NCBI RefSeq assembly: GCF_000720765.1
Contig: NZ_JODC01000028.1
Span: 1-64,000 of the forward strand
Direction: 5' to 3'
DNA from: Streptomyces sp. NRRL S-646
GTDB taxonomy: Bacteria > Actinomycetota > Actinomycetes > Streptomycetales > Streptomycetaceae
Length of the DNA stretch: 64,000 bases
Shown: positions 36,285 to 46,260 of the stretch, one piece after another
How positions within the stretch are numbered: the first letter of the stretch is position 1
How the letters are laid out: each line of letters opens with the position of its first letter
Notes under the pieces: model-generated
Told to the model about the DNA's origin: nothing
The model's input: the letters and a program-made list of their open reading frames with translations, nothing else
Database searches by the model: none
Made by a program: the position numbers and the translations under genes

Positions 36285-36540
36285 ATGCCATTCCGCAGCA
36301 CAGCGGCCGAAGCCGGCCTGTGGACCGCGATCCGCCGGCTGGAGACGCTGTTGCCCACCTTCGCCTCTGTGACCTACGGCGCCGGCGGCTCCACGAGAGG
36401 CCGGACCGTCAACGTCACCGGGCGGATCGCCCAGGAGACCACCCTCACCCCGGTCGCCCACCTCACCGCGGTGGACCACAACGTCGCCGAGCTGCGCAAC
36501 GTCCTCGGCCACTACGCCGGCCAAGCCGGGATCTTCGGGG
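36285..36540 (+). pseudogene. Methylenetetrahydrofolate reductase (metF) remnant
   Basis: The plus strand reads AEAGLWTAIRRLETLLPTFA, SVTYGAGGSTRGRTVNVTGR, IAQETTLTPVAHLTAVDHNV and AELRNVLGHYAGQAGI, the N-terminal third of MetF including the conserved SVTYGAGGS and HLT motifs. Both ends are cut: nothing of the FAD-barrel continuation is found after about 36540. MetF supplies the substrate of MetE, so this was the natural downstream partner. Confidence 0.75.
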
Positions 36541-36860
36541 CCTTCAGTTCGCGCACGGTTCCGACTTTGGCAGGCGTCGATATCCCGTCAGGAAACTCAT
36601 CCCGCAGATCGCACAGGGGCTTCGCGGTCACATAGTGAGTACCGCCACGGTCACGCCAGCACCAGCACTGGTTCACTCCCTGACCGCGTCAGCCTCACAA
36701 GACCTGCATTGGCATGACCTTGACCAGCACAAGACGGCAGCCTCATGGTGAGACCACCCGACCCCGCAGCTCACCTCACATGTCTCCTGACATGCCGTCT
36801 GTCAATGCCGCTCTTCGCCATGCAGCCCTCCCGAATCGCCTCAAACCGCGCGGAGGCTCG
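36541..36860. other. Gap upstream of the peptidase gene
   Basis: A minus-strand frame near 36540-36650 (GTHYVTAKPLCDLRDEFPDG) may be a further gene fragment, but I cannot name it. The peptidase promoter should lie in the later part. Confidence 0.25.
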
Positions 36861-38201
36861 ATGCACCGACGCCAGATACCCTCCGGATCCCTGGTGATCC
36901 ACCGCCACGAACCGACACGCCCGCTGCGGCGGACGGCAGCGGCCCTCACCGCGATGCTCACACTCACCGTCACCGCCCTCACCGTCGGCCTGGCCACCAG
37001 CGCTCAGGCCACCGCGGTCTCGTCCGCCCCGCTCACGTCCACCTCCGCGAGTACGACGGGCTTCGGCTGCGCCCACCCCTCGCAATCCGGACAAGTCCGC
37101 TGTTTCGGCCTCCTGAAGGACCACCGCACCGCCTCGGGCCGCATGTCACCGTTCACCACCGGATCCCCGACCACGGCGGGATACAAGCCGTCCGATCTGC
37201 GATCCGCCTACAACCTGGGCGACACCTCGGGATCCGGCCGGACGGTGGCCATCGTCGACGCCTACAACGACCCGAATGCCGAATCGGACCTGGCCGCTTA
37301 CCGCAGAGCCTACGGCCTGCCGTCGTGCACCACCGCCAACGGCTGCTTCCGCAAGGTGAATCAGCATGGCCAGGCATCGCCGCTGCCCTCCGGCGACTAC
37401 GGATGGGCCGAGGAGATCAGCCTCGACCTCGACATGGTCTCGGCGACATGCCCTGGCTGCCACATCCTCCTGGTCGAGGCGGACTCGTCGGACGTCACGG
37501 ATCTCATGAAGGCCGAGGACACCGCCGCCACCACGCCGGGCGTCGTCTCCGTCTCCGACAGTTGGGGCGGGCCCGAGGACAACACCATCACCTCCTTCGA
37601 CTCCCACTTCCACCACCCCGGCGTCGCGATCACAGCGAGCTCGGGTGACTCCGGTTACGGCGCCTCCTGGCCCGCCTCCTCCCCGTACGTCACCGCCGTG
37701 GGCGGCACCGCGCTGAGCAAGGCGTCCAACTCCCGCGGCTGGACCGAGACCGCCTGGAGCGGCGCGGGCTCGGGCTGCTCGGCGTACGAGGCCAAGCCCT
37801 CCTGGCAGCATGACTCCGGATGCGCCAAGCGCACTGTCGCCGATGTGTCGGCGGTCGCCGACCCCAACACCGGGGTGGCGGTCTACGACACGTACAACAG
37901 CTGCGGCGGCGGACTGGTGTGCGACACCGAGCTTCAACTCGGAGTCGCACAGGGTGCCGACGGATGGGTCGAAGTCGGAGGCACCAGCGTCTCGTCGCCG
38001 ATCATCGCGAGCGTCTACGCACTGGCCGGAAACACCTCCCAGGTCGCGGGCGGCTCGTATCCGTACAGCCACACCTCGGCGCTCAACGACGTCACCTCGG
38101 GCAGCAAGGGCTCCTGCGGAGGCAGTTACCTCTGCACCGCAAAGCCGGGATACGACGGGCCGACCGGCCTCGGCACACCCCACGGCACCGGCGCCTTCTG
38201 A
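36861..38201 (+). CDS. Secreted S53/S8-like serine peptidase, single-domain
   Basis: The predicted 446-residue protein starts at an ATG with GGAGG 4 nt upstream. A signal peptide (LRRTAAALTAMLTLTVTALT, cleavage near AQATA) is followed by a short pro-region and a subtilisin/sedolisin fold: [70 protein letters not shown] with AVGGTAL, and the nucleophile Ser in [20 protein letters not shown]. Conserved cysteines suggest disulfides. It is a close paralogue of the convergent peptidase at 38358-40427 but lacks the C-terminal accessory domains. Confidence 0.88.
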   Translation: MHRRQIPSGSLVIHRHEPTRPLRRTAAALTAMLTLTVTALTVGLATSAQATAVSSAPLTSTSASTTGFGCAHPSQSGQVRCFGLLKDHRTASGRMSPFTTGSPTTAGYKPSDLRSAYNLGDTSGSGRTVAIVDAYNDPNAESDLAAYRRAYGLPSCTTANGCFRKVNQHGQASPLPSGDYGWAEEISLDLDMVSATCPGCHILLVEADSSDVTDLMKAEDTAATTPGVVSVSDSWGGPEDNTITSFDSHFHHPGVAITASSGDSGYGASWPASSPYVTAVGGTALSKASNSRGWTETAWSGAGSGCSAYEAKPSWQHDSGCAKRTVADVSAVADPNTGVAVYDTYNSCGGGLVCDTELQLGVAQGADGWVEVGGTSVSSPIIASVYALAGNTSQVAGGSYPYSHTSALNDVTSGSKGSCGGSYLCTAKPGYDGPTGLGTPHGTGAF

Positions 38202-38225
38202 CGACGCCGCTCTCAGCCCGACGAC

Positions 38226-38263
38226 GGCTGGGCCCGCGCTGCACCTGCAGCGCGGGCCCAGCC
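38226..38263. terminator. Bidirectional terminator 1 between the peptidases
   Basis: This is a perfect 18-bp stem (GGCTGGGCCCGCGCTGCA and its complement) with a 2-nt loop, 24 nt after the plus-strand peptidase stop. Confidence 0.8.
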
Positions 38264-38304
38264 CCTGCGGAATCACCGGCGCGAACCGGATCCACACGCA
38301 AGGG

Positions 38305-38341
38305 TCCCGCACACGACGGGCCGGGCCTGTCGTGTGCGGGA
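38305..38341. terminator. Bidirectional terminator 2 between the peptidases
   Basis: TCCCGCACACGAC and GTCGTGTGCGGGA form a perfect 13-bp stem with an 11-nt loop, 16 nt beyond the minus-strand peptidase stop at 38358. Confidence 0.8.
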
Positions 38342-38357
38342 TCGGGTGCCGCAGGGG

Positions 38358-40427
38358 TCAGCTGGTCGTCAGGGCGGTGTCGTCCACGACGAAGCTGGTC
38401 TGCAGGGAGGAGTCCTCCACACCGTTGAACTTGAGGGTGACCGTCTGGCCTGCCAGCGAGGACAGGTCGAAGGTCTTCTGCGCGTACCCGGAGTTGTGGT
38501 TGAGGTTCGAGTACGTCGCCAGGGTGGTCGAACCGACGGTGACCGTCAGCTTGTCGTACTGGGTGCTGCTGGTGGTCTCCGAGGTGTCGATGTGCAGGTA
38601 GAAGGTGAGCGTGGCCTTGCAGCCTGCCGGGATCGTCACCGACTGGGACAGGGTGTCGGTGTGCGAGGAGCCGTAGCCGTCGAGCCAGGCGTAGTACGAG
38701 CCACTGTGGGCGGCCTCACCGGTGTCGTTGACGATGACGCCGCTGGTCGCGCTCCAGCCGGTGCTGCCCGACTCGAAGCCCGGGTTGGCCAGCAGCTGCG
38801 CGGACGTGCAGCCGCCACCACCGGAGCCGACGGTCCAGGTGAAGGACGTCGAGCCGGAGGCGCCGGTGGAGTCCTTGGCGGTGACGGTGACCTGGTAGGT
38901 GCCCGCGGTGGACGCCGTACCGGAGATCAGGCCGGTGGAGCTGTTGATGGACAGGCCGGTCGGCAGGCCCGTGGCGCTGTAGGTGAGGGAGGCGCCGCCG
39001 CTGTCGGTGGCCTTGATCTGCAGGCTGACCGAGCCGCCGGTGGTGGTGGACTGGCTGCCGGGGTTGGTGACGGTCACCGTGTTGCCGCTGCTGGAGCCGG
39101 CGGTGAAGGCGGCGGTGCCGTTCGGGGTGCCCCAGCCGGTCGGGCCGTCGTAGCCGGTACCGGCCGTGCAGAAGTACGACGGGGAGCAGGAGCCGTTGTT
39201 GCCGCTCGTCACGTCGTACAGGTTGCTCGTGTGGGAGTACGGGTACTTCGCCGGGTAGTCGCTCGCGCCCGGGGCGCCCGCGAGCGCGTAGACGCTCGCC
39301 AGGATCGGCGAGCTGGCGCTGGTGCCGCCGTAGACCGCCCAGCCGGAACCGCCGTACGTGTCGTAGACCGCGACGCCGGTGGCCGGGTCGGCCACGGCGG
39401 AGACGTCGGCCTCCATGCGCTTGCTGCAGCCGGTGTCGGTCTGCCAGCTCGGCTTCGGGTCGTACGCGGAGCAGCCGGAGCCGGTGCCTTCCGTGGAGTT
39501 GGTGTGCCACACCGACTCGCTCCAGCCACGGGAGTTGGAGGCGGTGGTGAGCGCGGTGCCGCCGACGGCGGTCACGTACTGGGAGGTCGCCGGATACTCG
39601 GCGCCGTAGGCGGAGTCACCGGAGGAGACGGTGATCGCAACACCCGGGTGCTTGAAGTACGAAGTGTCGTCGCTGGTCTGGGAGGAGGACTCGGAGCCGC
39701 CCCAGCTGTTGGAGACGAATTTGGCGCCGAGGGCCACGGCCTCGTTCTCAGCGGTGCCAAGGTCGGCCATGGTCGCAGAGTTGGCCTCGACCAGGATGAT
39801 GCTGCAGTTCGGGCAGACGGCGCTGACCATGTCGATGTCGAGCATCTCTTCACCGGCCCAGCCGGTGTCGTTGGTCGGCAGCGAGGTGGTCGAGCCGGTC
39901 TGACTGACCTGCTTGAAGCAGCCGTTGGCCTTGGTGCAGGACGACAGGCCGTAGGTGGAACGGTAGGTGGCCAGGTCCGACTCGGCGTTGGGGTCGTTGT
40001 AGGCGTCGACGATGCCGACGGTCATGCCCGAACCTGCCGTGGTGGGCAGGTTGTAGGCGCTGTGCAGGTTGGCCGGGGACAGGCCGGAGGGCGCTGCGGC
40101 GGCGAGCGCCGAGGCGAGCCGCTGCTCGATGTCGGTGCGGCGCTGGGCGAAACAGGACGCCAGGCCCGGCTCGGCGGTGGCACACAGGTGCTGGGTCGGC
40201 ACCTTCTGGCCGGCCTTGCCGGTGGAGTGGTAGGTCTGCCGCTCGGGAGCGGTCAGCGCCTTGTTGTTCTGCGTGACCTTGGAGGTCTGGGGGTGGGTCG
40301 CGGCAGGCTGGGCACCGGCCGTGGGCGCGGCGGTGAATCCGGCGACGGTCAGAGCGAGGGCGGGGAAGGCGACGGCGACGAGTCTTCGCAGACTCCGTCT
40401 CCGCCCGCGCGGGCGTGACTCACGCAT
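38358..40427 (-). CDS. Secreted S53/S8-like serine peptidase with Ig-like and C-terminal beta domains
   Basis: This 689-residue secreted protein has a signal peptide ([20 protein letters not shown], cleavage near AGAQP) and the same catalytic module as its neighbour: [66 protein letters not shown] and the nucleophile in [19 protein letters not shown]. Two extra domains follow: a He_PIG/Ig-like domain ([20 protein letters not shown]) and a beta-sandwich with two Cys ([16 protein letters not shown] to DDTAL) resembling carbohydrate-binding modules. GGAGG precedes the start. It is probably a degradative exoenzyme. Confidence 0.88.
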   Translation of the reverse strand: MRESRPRGRRRSLRRLVAVAFPALALTVAGFTAAPTAGAQPAATHPQTSKVTQNNKALTAPERQTYHSTGKAGQKVPTQHLCATAEPGLASCFAQRRTDIEQRLASALAAAAPSGLSPANLHSAYNLPTTAGSGMTVGIVDAYNDPNAESDLATYRSTYGLSSCTKANGCFKQVSQTGSTTSLPTNDTGWAGEEMLDIDMVSAVCPNCSIILVEANSATMADLGTAENEAVALGAKFVSNSWGGSESSSQTSDDTSYFKHPGVAITVSSGDSAYGAEYPATSQYVTAVGGTALTTASNSRGWSESVWHTNSTEGTGSGCSAYDPKPSWQTDTGCSKRMEADVSAVADPATGVAVYDTYGGSGWAVYGGTSASSPILASVYALAGAPGASDYPAKYPYSHTSNLYDVTSGNNGSCSPSYFCTAGTGYDGPTGWGTPNGTAAFTAGSSSGNTVTVTNPGSQSTTTGGSVSLQIKATDSGGASLTYSATGLPTGLSINSSTGLISGTASTAGTYQVTVTAKDSTGASGSTSFTWTVGSGGGGCTSAQLLANPGFESGSTGWSATSGVIVNDTGEAAHSGSYYAWLDGYGSSHTDTLSQSVTIPAGCKATLTFYLHIDTSETTSSTQYDKLTVTVGSTTLATYSNLNHNSGYAQKTFDLSSLAGQTVTLKFNGVEDSSLQTSFVVDDTALTTS

Positions 40428-40778
40428 GGGTACTGCCTCCGTTTGACGTGAGGTAATCGCACTGGATGGGCAGCCCGTGACGCGCGTTGCGGCGGTGGAA
40501 CCGCGCAGTCAGGAGCATGACACTCACAGCATCCCGTTACGCCGAGTGAGCGTGACATGACAGGATGCGGGAGGACCGTAGCCCCGAACACGGACTACCG
40601 GGCAGTACCGGGTTGAATTCTTTACCCCTCCATAGGAAGGACATAGCCCCCTCATAGCGGGAGGCCGGCCGCACTTGATACGGATCCCAGCGCTACGCCG
40701 TGCTGTTCAAGCCGGGCGCCTACAGCGCCGATGTCAACGTCGGCTGCCGACCTGCTGGCCCCGGCCGGCGCTCTGTCC
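40428..40778. other. Gap with a tiny exon-like remnant
   Basis: Plus-strand bases 40688-40744 read QRYAVLFKPGAYSADVNVG, a motif of Streptomyces secreted coagulation-factor-5/8-type or pectate-lyase-like proteins; nothing else of that gene remains. The peptidase promoter is expected near 40430-40600. Confidence 0.35.
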
Positions 40779-41194
40779 TCATGTGTTGGGCCGGGCCGCG
40801 CTGATGTCGCCGAGGGCGGATTTCTCGTCGCGTTCCATTGCAAGGTCACCCAGGGAGAGGATGCCCACGCCCACCGGACGGTCGCCCTCGACGACCGAGA
40901 ACTGCCGTACGGAGTGCTCGCGCTCAGCGGGACCGCCCGGTCCAGGCTGTCGTCCGGGGTGATGGTGACCAGGTCGTCGCTGGCCGCCTGCATCACCGTC
41001 GCCCGCTCAGGGTCGGCGCCTTCGGCGCAGGCCCACAGCACCAGGTCACGGTCGCTCACCAGGCACCGCAGATGTCCTTCCTCGGTCACCAGGACGGCGC
41101 CGACGTCCTGGTCCGGCATCAGCCGGGCCACGGAGGTCACCGACGCCACCGCCCCTCTCGGCGCGTCCGTTGGGGCCGGGCCACCCCGGGACAA
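40779..41194 (-). pseudogene. CBS-domain protein, frameshifted
   Basis: From 41194 the minus strand reads VTSVARLMPDQDVGAVLVTE, EGHLRCLVSDRDLVLWACAE and MQAASDDLVTITPDDSLDRA. The frame shifts near 40930-40945, and the second CBS motif continues as HSVRQFSVVEGDRPVGVGIL then SLGDLAMERDEKSALGDISA to a TGA at 40779. It is a typical small two-CBS Streptomyces protein apart from one indel and a truncated N-terminus. Confidence 0.7.
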
Positions 41195-41257
41195 CCCGTG
41201 GGATGCATACGACGGTTGGGGGACGTTGCCGTCCCGGGTGTGGCCCGCCTGCGTGAC

Positions 41258-41674
41258 CTACTTGTCTTCGGTGATGCAGGTGGTGTGGTTCAGGATTCCG
41301 ACGGTTTCCGTCCCGCAGTTGTTGCTGAACCCGGAGGTGTTGCGGGAGTCGATGTTGGAGAGCAGGCCGCCGCTCGGTCAGGTCACCTCACGGTTGTCGT
41401 GGCGGTGGGAGTCGTACCGGGTTACACAGGTTCGGTCGTTGAGGAGGCCCACCCTGTTGGCGCCGCACAGGTTGGAGTGCGCCGAGGCGTTCTTACCGCT
41501 GATGTTGGACAGCAGACCGCCCGCCCCCAGGTCGATCGTGTCGGCACTCGCGGCCCCGAGGCATGCGGGGGAGGCCAGGACGGCCACGGCCATGCCGGAC
41601 AGAACTGCGAATCGCTTCAGAACCCACTGGTCCGCCTTGTCATTTCGATGGGATACGGCACTGGTGAGAAGCAA
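41258..41674 (-). pseudogene. Small secreted two-repeat protein with an internal TGA
   Basis: From about 41674 a signal peptide (LKRFAVLSGMAVAVLASPAC, cleavage near AASA-DT) leads into repeat 1, GGLLSNISGKNASAHSNLCG and VGLLNDRTCVT. A TGA at 41378 follows. The same frame then resumes with repeat 2, GGLLSNIDSRNTSGFSNNCG and VGILNHTTCIT, and ends at a TAG at 41258. Each repeat has two Cys in an NxCG...VG-LN..TC pattern loosely like chaplins. Either the stop inactivates the second repeat, or the protein is naturally short or read through. The start codon (a TTG) is uncertain. Confidence 0.55.
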
Positions 41675-41789
41675 GGCCCGCGCCGTGCGGCACTACCGCC
41701 TGCTCTCATCCGGTTGGCTTAACGGAATGGTGCGTTCCGATTTGCGATCCGAAGACCTGGAAAGCGGCAAAATCGCCCGGGAGTGGGAA

Positions 41790-43311
41790 TCAGCTCCCGT
41801 CGGCCGCTTCCGCCAGATCGATCAGTGCCCAGAGGTTGCGCCACCACTGTTCGAGAAAGCCGTAGTGGCGCACGGTGTGTGCCACGAAGTAGAGCCCGAA
41901 GCGGTTGATGGCCAGGTCCCTGAGGGCGAGGCGGTACCCGGTTCCCACTGGGGCCTGTCGCTGGCGATCTGAGTATGGTTCTGGAGCGAGATGCGGTGGA
42001 CTTCTGAAAGCTCCTCGACCACCGTGGCGTTGATGTCGGCGGGCTCCAGGGCAGTGCAGAGCAGTTCCGCCAGATCGTGCTGGGGAATGTGCAGGGTGGC
42101 GAGTTCCCAGTCGAAGGCGCACAGCCTGCCGTCCGCACGGATGGCGAGGTTGCGGGGGTTGAAGTCGTTGTGTACGAGGGTTCTCGGCATCGCCTCGATC
42201 TGCGGCTACCAGCGTCCGATGGCGCCGATGTGCGAAACCAGCAGGTCGCGGTGGCGGCTGTCGACGAGTTCGGGGAACTCCTGTGCCGAGTGGTGGGCCA
42301 GGGCCAGCCACAGGTCGCTCATCTCCGTCATGTCAGCGGCGTTGGGAATGTGCCCGATCCACGGCATCCGGCGGAGCTCCGGTTCCTTGCCGTACCAGAT
42401 GGAGTGGAGTTGCCCGAGGTCGCGCAGGGCAATTTCGAGATGCCGGCGTGACCATCCGCGTGCATGGTCCGAGGTGTCCATTCGCTCCATGTCGCCGAGG
42501 CATTCCATGACGATGACATACGCCTCTCTGCGGTCATCGCGGTAGGTTCGGTACTGTTTCGGGACCAGGCTGGTGAAGCGGGTGTCGGTCTGCTCGTACA
42601 GGGCCAGTTCCCGTACATCGCAGCCCACGAATCCCAGGCGTTGGTCGAATCTGCCGTAGTGGGTTGCCACCGGGCCGCCGCACAGGGCGGCAGCCAGTCC
42701 GGCCATCTTGATGACTTCCCGGTCGGTGGGCTTGACCTTGACCATGACGTCGAGCTTCTGCTACACGTCGCCGTGGTCGACTCTCAGCTGCATCGGAAAG
42801 AGCCCGACGGCTTTCTTCACCGTCCGCGATGTCAGCTCCGACAGGACGCTGGGCCCCATGGGAATGTGGGCGGCTTCGACGTGTGTGACCTTGGCACCCG
42901 GCATTGCGGAGTGACCCAGCGCCGATTCGAAGAACTGGGCATCCAGCTCGTCGAGTTGCAGCCAGCGCACCGGCCGGTTGCGCCCAAGGCGTTCGTGGGC
43001 ACTGGCGAACTGTCCGGAAACGGCTGCCGAGACCGTCGAGAGGTCCAGGGCAGTGCGAAGCCGGCGATGACTTCTGCCAGTCGGGTCGCGCTGCCGCGGC
43101 CCGTGCAGCCCATCACTTCCAGGAGTTCCTGTTGCGTGGGGAGGTGGGTGCCACCGCCGACCGTGCCGATTGCCAGGCCGGGGAGGGTCATGCTCGCATA
43201 GACGCCGTCCGGAGTCCGTTCGAGGATGAACTGTCCCACGCCTGACTCATGAACGCAGGCGACGTCCTGACCCGTCGCGGTGAAATGGCCCGGAATTCTT
43301 CCAGGGCTCAT
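41790..43311 (-). pseudogene. HMG-CoA reductase/APH-type kinase fusion, multiply disrupted
   Basis: The minus strand encodes the end of an HMG-CoA reductase domain (FTATGQDVACVHESGVGQFI, LAIGTVGGGTHLPTQQELLE, SGQFASAHERLGRNRPVRW) followed by an aminoglycoside-phosphotransferase-like kinase (YVIVMECLGDMERMDT, RTLVHNDFNPRNLAIR, CAFDWELATLHIPQHDLAEL, LRDLAINRFGLYFVAHTVRH). Damage: the N-terminal two thirds of the reductase are absent; single-base losses lie near 43050 and 41950; in-frame TAG codons lie at 42761 and 42206. The kinase Brenner motif HNDFNPRN and DWE are still readable. Confidence 0.75.
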
Positions 43312-43317
43312 GCAGCA

Positions 43318-44548
43318 TCACTTTCCTTTTGCGGACACACACGTGTCCGATGAGCTTCTTCGAGGGACGGCGGCGCCGTCAGGCTCGCTGGGGAGCGAGG
43401 AAGATCGCAGTACGAGGAATGGGATGACCAAGGCGAGGGTGCCGACAGCTAGGCCGTTCCACAGCCCGAGCCAGGTCCCGGCGGCGCCGGCGAGGAGGGC
43501 GGCCACCGGCTGGGAACCGTAAACGACCCAGCGACTCGTGGCGAGCATGCGGCCCTGCAGCGCGGGGTCACAGGCGGCCTGACGGACGGTGCGCTGGGTG
43601 GAACCCTGGACGACCGCGCATCCCAACTGGACGAACATCCCCAAACCGACGACCACTTGCCACGGGCGACCGGGCGTGGCGAGCAGGAGCGGCACCTCGG
43701 TGAACGGGGCGAGGGCCAGGGAGGTGAGCATGACGCGCACCGGTCCATACCGCGCGACCACCGGGCGGACGAGGAAGGCGCCGCAGAACCCGCCGAGCGC
43801 GGCCACGCTCAACGTCGTACCCAATGCCACACCCGAATAGTGAAGGTGGCGCAGCACGTAAAGAGACCACAGCGTGGTGAGGAAAGCCATGCATTCCCTC
43901 GGCGATCTCGGCCCGGAAGGTCGCGTTCCTTGTGGGCCGGGCCACCGCCGGTTCGGTGGTGCGGATACAAAAGAGGAAGAGGGCACAGGCCAGGTAGGAA
44001 GCAACGTCCAGGTAGATGGCAGGGGCAGCTCCCAGAACAGTGATCAAAACACCGCCGAGCTGAGCGCCGGCACTGTCGGCCAGCGAATTGACACCGCCCA
44101 GCTTGGAGTTGGCCTCCAGCAGCCGCGAACGGGGCAGCAGCGAGGGAAGGAAGCTGATACGAGCGGTGGAGCCGAACACCTCCGAAACCGCGCCCACCAG
44201 GGCCACCCCGTACAACAGCCCCAAAGACAGCCAGCCCAATTCGCAAGCAAGCGGGACGATGAGAAACGCGACACCGCCGACCAGCGCCGCGCCCACCATC
44301 ACCGGACGCTTGCGGTACCGGTCCGCGAGCACACCGGCGGGGAGCGACACCAGCAAGGGCGGAAGTTTCTGCGCGAACGACAACAGCGCGACCTGCCAGA
44401 CAGAGGCGTGCAGCGCCACCACCGCGATCAGCGGAATGGCCACCTGAGTGACACCGCTGCCCACGAAGTCGACAGCGTTCGCGCTCCAGTATCGGACGAA
44501 GCCAGGATGCCTCCAGAGGCTGCCTTCTGCCGTGGCCTCGTTCACCAC
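43318..44548 (-). pseudogene. MFS exporter (EntS-like), one frameshift
   Basis: From the GTG at 44548 (GGAGCGGGGT upstream), twelve helices are readable: RHPGFVRYWSANAVDFVGSG, LPAGVLADRYRKRPVMVGAA, STARISFLPSLLPRSRLLEA, GGVLITVLGAAPAIYLDVAS. An indel near 43890 moves the frame, and the protein continues MAFLTTLWSLYVLRHLHYSG, GFCGAFLVRPVVARYGPVRV and QGRMLATSRWVVYGSQPVAA to 43318. It lies 6 nt upstream of the reductase/kinase pseudogene and was probably in one operon with it. Confidence 0.75.
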
Positions 44549-44649
44549 ACCCCGCTCCCGCCACGTCGTCGTACCGTCATACCTACGACAACGATCTATA
44601 CGGGAAAGGGTTCGGCGGGGTCCGTAATCTGGTCCATTCCATCCGCGCG

Positions 44650-44925
44650 GGTACCGACAGGGCCTCGGCCGGGTTGGCCGTGGTGCGTTGGAGGGCGTGG
44701 ACGTGCCACGGGGATGCATGCCTGGGCGAGCACGTGAGACCTCCAGGAGGTGCGCGTCCCACCACACCCAGCCCTCTGGCCCACTTCAGCAGGGCGCGGT
44801 TGCCAGCCGTAGTGGCCGGGAACTCGCCGGTGCCGAGCACCGAGCACTGCAGCCACGTGAACATCCCGGTGCGTGTCCACGCCCAGCACCACCTCCCCCG
44901 CCGACCGTCGACGGCGCACACGCGG
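44650..44925 (-). pseudogene. IS110 transposase, N-terminal remnant
   Basis: GEVVLGVDTHRDVHVAAVL in one minus-strand frame and FPATTAGNRALLKWARGLGV in the next are the beginning of the DEDD domain of IS110 transposases. They are followed, after a deletion, by RTTANPAEALSVPARME. Frameshifted and internally deleted. Confidence 0.55.
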
Positions 44926-45389
44926 GACAAGAGACTTACTGGACGTGCTCGTTCACCTTCCGGCCCTCGGCTCATCGCGTTGCCGGCACCGGGCCGCGTC
45001 GGGTGGTCAGAATCGTGATGACTCATCGTTGATCGGCAGGCCCCTATCGAGACACACCCCGTCAGCCCGATACCGACAACGCACCATCCCCGACCAACGG
45101 CCGACACTGTGTGATCAAGACACCCCCGTCAGATGTCTCATGAGTCAGACCCCGGAGCTGGGACAGCACCCGCCCATCCTCCCGCCCCTCACAACACGTG
45201 GCCCCCCTGTCCAAACCCGGCCGTCGGCCAGGACCATTCGACAACTGACGCCTGCCGACGACAGCAAGTGCTCAGAACAAGGAGACAGTCACGACGCCTC
45301 TGCTGCGATGGTGCCCGCCCTGGACGGAGCGGGCCTCATCCGCGCGCACGACCTCCCCGACCGGCTTGCTGGCGGCGATGTGCTTCAGG

Positions 45390-45605
45390 ATGGAGGCCAT
45401 CACGGTCCGCTTCTGCGCCGGATTCGCATACGTGGCAGCCGAACTGCCCGGCGGGGACAGCGCGCCGCTGTGCCGCATGCGCTTCACCGGTGTGCCGCAC
45501 GCCTGGGGCTTCGCCCTCTACCAGGCCAGCAACGACAGCTACCCGGGACAACGTCCTGCCCAGGCGTCCTGGGCAGCAAGGTGTGGGGGGAAGCCCGCAT
45601 GTTGA
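45390..45605 (+). pseudogene. Remnant of an uncharacterised transposon-associated protein
   Basis: The plus strand reads ITVRFCAGFAYVAAELPGGD, APLCRMRFTGVPHAWGFALY, QASNDSYPG, then loses frame (continuing LGSKVWGEARML). The RMRFTG...WGFALY.AS pattern recalls short Streptomyces proteins found near insertion sequences, whose function I do not know. The preceding 450 bp hold no recognisable gene. Confidence 0.35.
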
Positions 45606-45703
45606 TCGTGGTTGGCGGCGTGTCGCTGCTCTGGCGTCTGCTTCCTGCTCACCGAAGCTCGTGTCCGCCAGTTCCATGTGTTCAGGGACCATGTATTCAG
45701 CGG

Positions 45704-46258
45704 TCAGCTCACCGTCACATCGACCATGGCGGTGAGAACGCCGCGAGGGACGCGGCTGATCAGGTCGATCAGGAGGTCCTGTTCGTCGGCGCGTTGCCCG
45801 AAGCGTCCGAACCACTGCTCAGGACGGGCGCTCTCGCTGGAGAAAGTCAGCCGATACTGATACGGGCCCCTTTCCACAGGCCGGAACTGGGTGAAGACGG
45901 ACAAGGGGAAGTAGCCGTCGTCTCGACCGGCGCTGGGGTCAAAGCTCTCGCCTGGGCGGAGCCGACGGAAGTGTGACCGTAGCAGGGGACCTACGAGGGG
46001 GTCCTCGACGAGTGGTCGGTACACGGTACGTCCGCCGTGCAGGACCGCCGTGCGAAAGTGAGGGAAACGCATTCCCGCCTCGGAACCGTCGAGTACGCCG
46101 ACGACCCACACCGCCGCGTCACTGATGTTGCGCAGTTCCACTTCGATGGGCAACGGTTCGCCGACGGGGTGCGGACCCGTCGGCGCACGCAGGACCATGC
46201 GGAGGGCGACGGCCGCCTGGCCGCCGCCCGTGCTGTGGGAGGGGAAGGGGCGAGACAT
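45704..46258 (-). CDS. Ig-like beta-sandwich protein, function unknown
   Basis: A 184-residue protein without signal peptide or membrane segment. It reads as a beta-sandwich: VALRMVLRAPTGPHPVGEPL, PIEVELRNISDAAVWVVGVL, YRPLVEDPLVGPLL, LRPGESFDPSAGRDDGYFPL, GPYQYRLTFSSE. The FGEPV-VE-L-N and PG-Y-L pattern also occurs in the C-terminal third of the adjacent metalloprotease, so the two probably share this module. Only 2 nt separate it from the protease gene, placing it third in the operon. I do not recognise a named family. Confidence 0.7.
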   Translation of the reverse strand: MSRPFPSHSTGGGQAAVALRMVLRAPTGPHPVGEPLPIEVELRNISDAAVWVVGVLDGSEAGMRFPHFRTAVLHGGRTVYRPLVEDPLVGPLLRSHFRRLRPGESFDPSAGRDDGYFPLSVFTQFRPVERGPYQYRLTFSSESARPEQWFGRFGQRADEQDLLIDLISRVPRGVLTAMVDVTVS

Positions 46259-46260
46259 GG

